Shown here: piece after piece, positions 22,601 to 34,600 of the stretch
Layout of the letters: each line of letters begins with the position of its first letter
Position numbering within the stretch: position 1 is the stretch's first letter
Source: Xiphophorus maculatus
Lineage: Eukaryota > Chordata > Actinopteri > Cyprinodontiformes > Poeciliidae
Assembly (NCBI RefSeq): GCF_002775205.1
Contig: NC_036447.1
Coordinates: 3,150,501-3,214,500 of the forward strand
Length of the DNA: 64,000 nt
Direction of reading: 5' to 3'
The notes under the pieces: generated by a model
Database searches by the model: none
The model's input: the letters and a program-made list of their open reading frames with translations, nothing else
What the model was told of the DNA's origin: nothing
Position numbers and translations under genes: made by a program

Positions 22601-25600
22601 TAGTTGCTGGTACAGCTTTTAAAGGATCCATGATTAGTTTTAACATTAAAATTTGAGTAAAAACAGTACAGTAAAAACTACTGTAGGCTATTTAGTTTTT
22701 ATAAATAAAAAATAGTCTTTTTGTTTACACTGAAATTCATTCTGTATAGATGGCGTATGCTAGGTGCTACGGCGCTAGCTCCGTCCAGTCAGAGCAGTCA
22801 TTTCTGATAATGAATTTCCTTCAGACAGAAATAAAGGAAAAGCAGAAATGAGAAGGAGACATAGAAATTGAGGAGGACCAAACAGAAAAAGAGGAGAGAT
22901 TCAGCTGAAAAATCCAGCATTTGTGGAGCTGCTGCTTGGAAACGGGAATCCAATAGTTTGAAGCTCCAGTTTCTAACTCAAAGCGTTTACGGTTAGCATC
23001 GGGATCAAAGCATTTTCTCTCATAATTTAAAATGGGGACTTAAAGAATGCTTCAGTATCACTTAAACACAAACTCATTACCTTCCCATTTGTTTTGATTT
23101 TGCGTTAACTCTAGCTAATGGACATAGCTAATGGCGTTAGCCTGATAAGGTCGACAGCCACTGCTAAAGGTGTTAGATCCTCACAATGACATCAGCTACT
23201 GCTAATGGTGTAATGAAATAACACAAACAGAGGATGCAAAAAGTAAAAATTAAAGTCATTAGAACAGCTGAGCATCGCCATGCTACTGACCAGGCTGTCG
23301 ATTTGCACATCTTTCTCGCTGAGCTGCGTCTGCAGGAGCTTCTGTTGCCTCCGGAGCTCCTCCAGCTCCTCCCTGAGCTGAGCAAGCTCCTCCGTCTGCA
23401 GCCCGTTCACCTGAGTGTCCCCCTGGCTAGACTGACTCTGGTTTTCCTTACCTGAACACAAAGACCAAAAACTATCAAATTATGTTCCTTTAGATGAAAA
23501 TTTTGATTTTATGTTCAGGAGCATGAATTAAACTAATTCTGAATAAAATCACTGCCAGGTAGAGACAGACCATCATTCTCCTCAACATTCATTTAGACAC
23601 CAACAGACGGACCCACCTAGCTTGAGTTTCAGGATGTTGTACTGGTCTTTGTGCTGCTGAATCTGAGACTGCTGCTGACTGACTGTAGCCTGCAGCTGTT
23701 CAGTCTGAGTCGTCATCGATGAAACTTTCTCCTTCAGCTCCTGAATCTGAACGTCCTGATCAAACACAAAGAGACTCAACATGCTGGCAAAGAGAAAACA
23801 TCTGAAACAAAAACAATAAATCTTACCGAGTATTTTTCATCTAGTTTCTAGTGAAAATGTTTTAGTACAGTTGAAATAAGACAAAATTAACTTACAAGTA
23901 ACTTTTCAGCAAGATATAGATCCCTGGCAGCGTGACATCACAAGTGCAAGATCCCGGCCCCAGCTCGCTGCTGGAGGGCAAAACGCTGCTGGCTAACGAT
24001 GACTAGCACTGCATCGAGCTACTGCGTTGTCAACACGCTAAATATTAAATTTACGTCTAATATATAAAAGAAAAAGGGATCCAGTGCTTTGCTACTTATT
24101 AACATAATGACAACTAGCTAATAGGAAAAAGTTTTAAGAGAAAAATAGTGAGGGAGAAGGAAGTGGGTCATTTGTGCTAGCTTGACTTTGACAACCTTCA
24201 CATGTAGACATGATGTGGAATTCGGTGTGTTTCGGTTCAGTTTTGAGTTGTTCTTCCAATGGTTTTTCTGCGTCATTTTTCCCTTTGTTGTGTCGTACTG
24301 CACTAAATTAATAATATTTACATTTCCAAGCTTCATCTTGTTAATGGGATTGTTCTCCTGCAGCAGCGCGGCTACGGATGGGAAAAGAATCGTCTTCTTG
24401 GCCTCCAGTGCTGTGAGCATACGCAACGTTTCCGGATGTAAACAATAACATGCAAACGGCCTATAGGAGCTTGAAGTCAATAATTACTGGATATTGATGA
24501 AGTTCTAGTTCCCACTGGCTGATTATTTCACTTATAGCAAAACATTTTTCCCAAAAGTAAAATAATCTGCCAATGGAACAAGTACTTTTAAGTACTTTTT
24601 TCTCAAATATACGGAATTATTGACTTAAACCAAGCTCCTATTTCTAGCTGAAAAGTAATTTATAACTTAGTTTTGTCTTATTTAAAGTGTGCTAAGAAAC
24701 TAGACCAAAATTACTTGGTAAGATTTTGTATTTTTGCAGTGAATTATTTATAGATTTCTGCGTCAGGAGTTACCTGTTCTCTGATCAACTCTTTGTACTG
24801 AGTTACAATGTTATCATGTTGCTCCAACGTCTTCTTCACCTCTTCTTCCTTCTTCTCCTCCTCACTGGACTTGTGGACAGCTTTGGTTATCAGACCTGTG
24901 TGCAGCAGAAAGAGAAAACTGCATCTCTTCTATGTCTGGTTGAATAAAAACCTTCCACAAGAGCCGATCTGTAGTGAGGACGGACCTTCCAGCTCTTTGA
25001 CCAGCCTGGTGAACTCGTGGTCGAACAGCATCTGTTCCGGAGACGGGAAAATGGGCTGCGGCTTCAGCGCCGCCCGCGAATACAGCTCATGTTTGGTGAT
25101 GAAGCCGAGCTTCTCCACAAAGTTCTCCTTCCCGATGCGCTTCTCGATCAGCTGCTTTAGCTTTTCCCTGAACAAGAAAATGAAAACTCTGAAAAGATTG
25201 TTTTAAAGGAACACACCAGTTTTCAGACTATGTCTTTTATAAAGCCTCTTGACGCTGATCTATTATAAACTCAGTCTGTGCTCGGGACGTGGTACTTTTT
25301 CTATCCAATCTTTAGTGTAGGAGGCCTGTCGAAATAAGAAATTCATTAATTGCATGATGAATTAAAACAAACTCGGTAATTTCTATCTGCATTTATCATT
25401 TATAGTTTTTTCTCTTTCTACCAAAAACTGGATGATAAAACACTTCAGTCTGGTGCTTTGGTCTCAACTGGCTACTTATTTTGAAGGGCAATTTTGTTTA
25501 CAAAGACTTCATTATTCATTTTAGTTGTTTTATCTGTTTTGTTTATTTATTTGGGATATTTTTAAATGTCTTCCATTTCCACTGCAAAAACAAAAAAACC

Positions 25601-28600
25601 TTACCAGGTTATTTTTGGTCTAGTTTCTACTGCAAATATTTTACTACACTGAAGAAAAAACTAATTTTCAAATAACTTTTCAGCCAAAAATACTTGGTAA
25701 GATTTTGTGTTTTTGCAGTGTAAATGTTCATTAGAATTTAAAAGTTTATTGACCTTTGAGAATGTCTTCATGTATTTTTATTCCATTACATTATGGTCTC
25801 AAAACAACAATATTATTGTTTATCGCAATAATGTATGGGATAATTTATCTTCTAAGTGTGGATGGAGTTTAGTTGAATATTTACATCAGGGATAGTCAAT
25901 TACAAGTTAAAATGGGACAAACTTGCTAACCAGTAACTTTCTGGACTGTCAACAGCCGACAATAGACATGGAAAAGATAACATTTGAATTCGGTCTTCCG
26001 AAAAAGACAGCTTATCGTGTTCGTTCTCTGACACAGGGACACTTACTTGGTGTAGTTTTCCAGTGAGTTGTCGTTATAATAGATGCAGATCCCAAGCAGG
26101 AGAGCGCAGAGACCCTGGACGAGCCGCTCATCTTCTCCCAGATTCTCTGAGATCTGAGCCGTCAGCTACAGGAGCCCCAACGTCAAGGACCAACCATCAT
26201 CCTCAGGATGAGCTCTACCGCAGGTTAACGGGGAAATTTGAAAGAAATGAAACTTATTCTTGCATAACTTTGGATAATTTGTCCATGTTAAGTATTTTGG
26301 AGGCATTTTCTGTTTGTTTTTATTTTTTAAGAGCAACAAGTGAAGCTTTGACATCATTTATGCAGCCAGGTCTCCATTAAGTCTATTAAAATGTATTTTC
26401 TTGTAGAAATTAATGCTGGAAAGAATTATTTTATCAAGTATTCTGACCATTAATTAGATTTTAAAATCTGGTATATCCTGCAGTTTTTTTCATTTTACTA
26501 CATAAGACTTTTTTATACATTATTAGAAATATATTAAAAAATCCAAATGACTTAAATTCCTATTTAAATACAATAAACATTTTACTGCCTAAAATGCAAC
26601 AACAGCATTCCTTTATGCTTGATGATGTGTAGCAAAGGATTCATCTGCAGCAAATGAAATACTTCTAACATCAACGTGTGAAAGGTTCAGTCATTTCTGC
26701 TTGACTTCACATTAATACAGTGTAGGAATAATCTGGTGATTCATTTGAGATGAACAGATTAATAAATGGATAGCAAAAGGTGCTTAACAGGAGATTCTTT
26801 AAAGTTTGTTTTTTTTATTTTACAGAAATTGAACCAGGTGAAGCTAAAACTGCCACTTGAAGATTTCTGATTAGGTTTTTTTTACATCTTAAATACAAAA
26901 TGTGTAAATATTTTTGTACAATTTTGGCTTAATTACTTCTCTGAATATGTTTTCTTTCAGCAAATGGCCTTTTTAGAGTCTGGGTTACTAAATTAGTTAA
27001 CGGTTATTTCAGTAATTGATACATCATAATTGATCAGATTGTTCCAGCCCTACTTGGATTAACAGATACATTTTTCCTAATTCAGAAGCTCTGCATGAAC
27101 AGTACCAGTCATGTTTCAACAATCCCTGTTATTTTACAGTGACTATAAAAAGTATTCACCTCCCTCAATGTTTTACTCTTTTTATTGATTATATAAATCA
27201 ATCATTAGCACCAGAATTTTGTTTTCTAACAAAACATTACAAAACAATCTCCTTTAGTGTCAAAGTGAAAACTGGGCATTTTTCCTCCATTCTTCCTGCT
27301 AAACTCTTCCAGTCCAGCGGAAGATAATGACTGATAGCTTTTTATAAATATAATTTAGTAGAATCAGGGTTGCTACCAATTTTTTCAACATTCATAGGCT
27401 TAGATAATACCCACAGATTTATGATTTTAACTAAAAGAAAGACTGAGACTTTTAAAATTGGCACTTATTACGGGTGAAAACCAAAGCAACCTGTCCAGGA
27501 TGAACCCAACATGCCACAGACTGAGCAGCAGATCCGTGTGTAAAGAAGCAAAGGCGCCTCAGAGGTTTGAAATGAAGGATACGAAGGGAACATTATCCTG
27601 GTTGTGCAGGAAGTGTGTGACAGCGATGGGACAGTTGCTGATCCACGTGCAGAGCAGCATGAGAAGTCCCACTCTGGTCTGTACTTTGCTGCCCTGCAGA
27701 AAGAGAGAAAAAGGAAACAAACGTTTACAAATATCAGTGAGCTGCCGAAGAACCCCGCCATTGTGTTTTAAAAACATTTCTACATAAGGAAATGTGACAA
27801 AATTGAAGGTTTTCAAGTAGTAGGAGGATATATTTCTTTAAAAATGGACAAGTAGCAAAATAAGCCTCAAAAACAAGAAAAAAAGTATACATTTAAAAAA
27901 AAAAAAAATTATCCAATTTATTATCCTGACATAAAGAAGGTAAAACCAATGTGACTAAATGAACAAAAAGGTTTTTTTTTTTTTTTTTTTTAGTTTCCAG
28001 GATTGGGTTAATGTATTAAAGCAATGCTTCAAAAGGCATCCACTGTTAATATGGTTAAATTTGTTAAAACAGGTTAGCATGCAGGCCTACAGGGTAAAAC
28101 TAGTTCAAAAAGGATCACAAATTCAAAATTTTATTGTTTTGCAAATTAAAGCTGAATGTTTAATTGTTTAATTTGTAGCAAAACATGCATAACAAAATCA
28201 ACTAAATATGCTTTTCAGAAAGGAATAAATTAAATCCCATTGAAATCAGTTTTCCCCTAAAAAGTAGTCAATTTTAAGCAGAAAAGAAGCCGTAGTGAAA
28301 AAGGTGCTGTGATGTAAAAATAAAAAATGTTGTATAAGCTGCATCCTGATGCATTAAAAACGCCCAGGCATGCTTAAGACGAGGAGAAACATGTTTCCTG
28401 CTTGAAAACAATGGTAAAAGAGCGTGTTTAACGACAATCTGAGCAACGGAAGAGCAGAGGGAAAAATAAAACTTATCTGCTTTAAGTAATACAACAAGTA
28501 ATACAATAAGTAATACAATACGACTTAGAAAAGTCACCTTCTCAGCTTTTGTCTCCAAATGTGACGAAATGCAAAAAATGAGGAAACAGAAAAATGAAAA

Positions 28601-31600
28601 CAAGAATCAAATAAGCAAACTATAACGTGTTCCAAGTTTAAAGGCCAAAAACAAAACTCGAATCAGTCTATTTTATGTGGACGATCAGAATTAACTTTTA
28701 TTTTCCATCAAAATAGCAGCAAAATATTGTTTGTTTGTTTTTTTAATTTACAGAATCAAGGTTATGCAAATCCATCCAAAATAAGTTTTTGTCACGGCAG
28801 TTTGAATGACCCAATGCTGATCTTTTCACCACAAAAAAAAGGAGAAAGATTTGTGCCACTTCCATAGTGGTATTAATTCTGATATGTGTCCAATTATTTT
28901 CAAAGTGTCTGCAGTCAGAACGGTCAGCTAATATTGCAGCTAATCTGACTTTTTGAACCATCGTGTTTCTCAGAATAAAATCGGTTGGTTTTAACCACAA
29001 ATGCATCAGAGAGACAAAGACATACAGTTTATGTGAAAGTGAGACCTCTTGTTTATACACCAGCTTTGTTTGGTTACCTGCTGAACTATTTGGAGTTCAA
29101 GTAAAGTCAACACCATAAAAATTTACTGTACGCTGCCTAACATTTATACACTACCTTCTGCAAGTACTAGTTTTTAAATTGGCAAAGAAAAATAATAATA
29201 ATTTTGGAAAAATTATTTTTCTAACTGAATTTGTTATTTTTTAATCATGTTATTAATTTTTTCACTTCAGCCTTTAAAATACCAGAATTTGTACATAACT
29301 TTATATTTTGGTTCTTATGATTGACATTTTAAATATTAAATCAGTTTTATTTCAGCTTTGTTTGCTACAGTTCTGATGCTAACACACGACCTTGTCGTCC
29401 CAACATGTCTGGGGTTTGGAAATATTTCTATTTCAGATCAGTTTCTACTGAGGCAACAGCGAACGCGATAAACAGATAAATACGACGAGTTCCCAGGACT
29501 GCGGACTAAAAAGAATGCCATTTGTCAGGCAGCTGTTTAAAACAGACTTTGCAGATTTAGTGTGTTGTGAAGGTTTAGCATTTATAAATTTTAGTTTTTT
29601 TGTATCAAACGACGGTTGCATAACAGTCATAATCAAGTTAATGAAGAGAAGCGCTTCCTCCCACAAAGGTTCTGTTGGACCCTATTGGAATCTAAAGACT
29701 TAAATGATTAAGAACAATAACAGTAAAAGCTCCTAACCTGAAGAGGAAAAGACCCCAGATTAGCCACAGCACAAACTTCCTCAGAGCTGGTAGCACAGAG
29801 ACAATTGACATGATGCCGGCTCCGCCCCCATGAGAAAGTAAAGCAAACCCCCAACAAACAGTGTTGTAATAGCAGAGATAGCGGAACTTAATGTGTTACC
29901 AAAGACATTTTGAGTATTTTTTGCCTTATCAGCCAACACTGAGGCAAAGGTGGCGCCCAAGAAAATAAATGTTAAAGAAAGTCATATATCAGGTCTATAA
30001 TGTTATTATCGGGAAATAACGGAGAAATCAACGATAAAGCCAAAGAGGAAAAATGATGAGGGACATAAAGCCTCATTGGATGTACGTGTAAAATGCGTAC
30101 ATTTTACAAAACGGGTGAGTAATGACTCAAATGAAACTGGCTTGTGAAAATCTGCCTTCAGGAAAATGCTCAAAAATAATCTGTAGCATAAAACGGTGCT
30201 TAAATGTAAATACCGCAGTTACTGCAGCACATATACATGCTGCCATAGAGCTAACATTGGAATCTATACACATAAAATCAAGCATAACTACCTTCGCTTA
30301 TTAATCTTTGATTTGACTATCAATAAGTGTCGCCAAGACAAAAAATAAATAAATAGATGTCTACTCCCAGTTACCTTCATTCAGATGAACATGTGGTAGT
30401 TGCTGTTCATCACTGCTTCATTCAATTGGACATGAGGCATACAGGCCTTGATCCATTTCTGGTGTTATTCCAGACTCCGTTTGGGTTTTTGAAACGTAAG
30501 AAATGGCAATCCGCTCTCTAATTGGCCATGAGTTCCTATTATTTTCCTCGAATTGTCTCTAACCGCAGCGTGTTTGCTATGATAAACACTGGCGATGTTA
30601 TTTTAGGTCAGCTCCTTCAGATAAGCGGCCCGTCTACTTCCGGGCAAATTGGGACCGCCAATTGGTCAGTTGGTGAAAAATGGCCTGGAATGATTGATGG
30701 AGGATTGCTCTACGTTCTCATGAGGGCGGAATCGGTGTCCTGTCAATTCAGCTATTAGGAAGACAACAACCACCAGAAGCCGTTTCTGTTGCTCTCCTCT
30801 CCACCTCTCTTGCCGTTCTCTGTGCGTTTCTGTGGTCAGTCGATGCAACCAAAATGTCTGTGTTACACTACCGAGGCTTTACATTAGGGGCAAAGCAGGG
30901 CGCTAAAAGGTTAAAGGGAAGCAAGTTTCACCAACATGTGGGACACAGAGACCCCTACTGTTCGGCCAAGCCAAAAACGACCACCCAAAGATTCAAAAAC
31001 ACACACATACACACTACAGAGGCACTTTACTCACCCGCCGGACGATCTTATCACCCTGAAAAACCACAACTTCATTGAGCTTTGTATTTCAGAGTTACAG
31101 CTACGCTACCCAGAAGCACCCAGCCTGAAAGAGGCGAAGGCAGGAGGCGTTCTCTACCTGAGACAGGATGTTGGTGCACTGCTGCAGCAGCGAGACAGGC
31201 GGCTTGCCCAGGCTGGTGGCGAGCTGCACCCTGAGCAGCTGCTCCTTCTGGGTCAGGTTGTCCTGCAGTGTGTGAGCCAAAGCCACGGCCGCACACCAGT
31301 TAGATAGAGAGTCTGCAGAGAAAAGGCCGCCACACAGCAGCTGGCCAGCTGAGATGGAGTTAGCTGCAGGAAATAAAGAGGAAGAATGAGTAAGGGTGCG
31401 TTCACACCAGCCCTGTTTGGTCCACTTTACTCAAACTCCAGTCTGTTTGTCTTGGAAGTCTGGTTCAGATGGGGGGGGGGCGGGGGGGTGAATCCCCAAT
31501 CGACCAAAAAAATTACCTCTGGTTAGCCTTTAACCCCTCAATCTCAGTTTGGCTGAAGTGAACTTTGGTGGTTTGAATGCATATGTGAATACAAGTGGAC

Positions 31601-34600
31601 CGGAGACAGCTTGAAAAACAGGAAACGGACTAAAGCGCAGGGAATTCTGGGTAAATACAACCAAAACAAACTCAAGAGTCTGGCGATAGCGGGAGAAATG
31701 GCTCTTCGGTCTTTTACCAAAGTATTGATGATTTTAACTACGGCATTTTACTAAATGTAATGTGTGTTACTGGTTTTTCTCAATTGTTAACTATATGATG
31801 TGTTTATAATGTTTCATGTTTTTATGATGTAAAGGACTTTGAACTAGTAGTGCACCAATTCATCGGCCAGCTGATTTCCTTAATTTTGGGAGATCAGCGA
31901 TGGCCTGTATTTACATGTGAAGCCGATCTTCTTCACCAATCATATCTACCTCAGAAAAAGTCTGACAATAAACCACTGTCCTTTTCTGCTCTGTCTCTAG
32001 AGAGGATTGACTGACAGACCGGCCCACCAGGTCACATCTGTTAATGACAGTCACCCCACCTATGCCAACTCTGCAACTTGCTTGTTATATTTTGCAACAT
32101 TTCAGACAAAAAAAAATGGTATCAATCAAAATGGGAATTGGCAGGTCAGGATTGTTAAAGATCAGTAATCAGGAACCAGCCAAAAAACTGCAGTTCAATA
32201 CACTGAACTGCCATGTTGCTGAAATATGCTATACAAATAAATCTGGAACGAACTTCCAGAAAACTGCAAAACAGCTGAAACACTGAGTTCCTTTAAATTG
32301 AGGCTAGAACACACCTGTTTAGAGCTGCCTTTGATTGGCAGTAAATGGAACATTGATCAACATTTTTCATGTATTTGCTCTATGATGGCATTTGATAAAA
32401 TTTAATGTTTTTTGCTTGTATCATAGTTGTTTACTAAAGATACCAAACACAAAGAATAAGTCAACCCATAAAGGATGTGAACAGGAAACATACCATCAAT
32501 GGTGGAGGGCAGCAGGGTTGCGACAATCTCCCCCTGACCTTTCTGGTTCTTGTAAAGGAAACACTGGAAGCAGTAGAGGACGGCGCAGCGCAGCACGAAC
32601 GGCTGCCTCTCGTTCACCATGGACATAAGCAGAACCACGATGGCCGGCCTGAAACCCAAACATCCCAACACATCCATGAAGGAAAACCAGTCAGGAGTGG
32701 GTGGAAGCTTCAAAACATGGCGGCCGCGTTTACCTCGGAGGGTTCGACGGGGCGTTGACAGAAGTAAAGTAGTCCTGGTTGACCTGTGACCCCCTGATGA
32801 CCTCTGAAACTGTGTTTATTGTCTGGGAGGGAAAGCAGACGAATCAGAACTTGGAAACATTTTGGAACGTCTTCACATTTCAGTCATGTTATTAATGGAA
32901 AATTCAAGGTATTTTATTGGGATTTGATGCAAAGGACCAACTTGGATCTGAAAAGTGTGGCAAGCATGTGCATTCGCAGCCTAGAATAAACAGAACTCAT
33001 TATAGCTGCAACCTTGCACATCTACAGACACAAAATATCAAAGCACAGTTAAGACTGTCGCAATTAATCAATTAATCGCATATTAAATTAAAATATTGAT
33101 GATTAATATTTCTTGAAGAGTAATTTTGTTTTTAATTAATTTTATTTATGGTTTTGGTTTTAAGTAGGTTTTTTCTCCCATTTAAGTTATCGTTTTTGGT
33201 TGTGTTGTATTTTAAATATTTAAAATACCTTCCAGCTCCAGTCATACAGTAAGTGTTCTTTACAATATGAAAGTTTATTGGTCTTTGAGAGGGTGTACTT
33301 ACATTAACATGCCATTACCAATAAATTAATAGAAAATGGTCGAAAAACAATATTATAATTTATCACCATCCATCTGTCCCACCAGGATTTTGCAACTATT
33401 TTTGTGATATTTTTACAATCAAAAACACAGATTTTGTTGTGCTACTTTAGAAATATTTGAAATCAGTTACTAAAGTAATTTTTCTTTGCAGGCCTTGTCA
33501 CAACATGATAAATGTCACATAGTTTTGCCAGGTGGGGTTATGAAGGTATAATCTGAGAATTCTGTTGGGATTATTACCTCTGTGAGGATGTCAGCAGGGA
33601 CACCGGTTGCCATGAGGATGGTACACAGCTGCTGCAACAGGCCACACTGATACATGCACTTCTGACAGCTGGCTGTGGCTCCAGGTGAGTTCACAGGTGA
33701 CACCATCACTCGCACCAGCTGGAGTAATATTAAAAAAACAACAACAAAAAAACAGTCATACTTGCTGCTAAATCTAATCTGGTTCCTAATTTAGATTAAA
33801 AGCAACAGTTTGTGTGCTACCTGCAACATGAGGTGCAGGTTTGTGACTTTCTGTGCTGACCAGCCGGAGTTATCGTCCCCGACTTCGAACCACGGCTTCA
33901 TCCTCTGGATGTAGGAACCCTCCTTGAAAAAGTTCTGGTTGGAGCTGTTGTTCTTCAGAAGGTTCAGAAGCAACAGCAAACAATCCTCAACCACGATGCC
34001 TGGACACAGAGACGCCAACAGATCAGGAAATGACGAGGAGCCTCCAAGATGTCTGGCTTTAAGTTGTATTATCAACAGTTTCTGGGCTTTCTGAGGAAAA
34101 TTTTAATTTCCTGTTTGACATTTGCCCCCTCATTTCCAGCTGTAAAATTAGCATGAATCAATTTGGTGAGATTTTAAAGATTTAACTACACAAATTGTGC
34201 CCAAAAATACAATTTAAAATTGGTTCTTTGCTAAATTGTTTGGTGTGTTTACAACACTGGCAAATCCTTGAATTACTGATTCAGAACCAGAGTAAAACAA
34301 AAAACATCCATTGAAAATCACTAGATGCTGGTTTGAATGTGTGCAAAAAGCAAAACCATTTTAAAATATAAAACTGATGCTCAATGGATGAACAATATGC
34401 TGTCCCTTTAAATTCTTTATTTTCGTAAACTATCTTGGTGAAAAAAGCCAAATTCTTATGCTCAAGATTGATCTATAAAAACAAATAAAAGGATAACACA
34501 TGCAAGATATAAAATAAGCCTAGGTGGTAAATACAAAATCTTCAGAATGTCATCATTTTTTATCAGATTAACCAACAGAATAATCAATAGAGTAAATGAT

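Noticed and set aside
24118..24480. 120-codon minus-strand frame in a uso1 intron
   Set aside because: Falls in the unclassified insertion within a foldback MITE and shows no recognised domain or splice signals.
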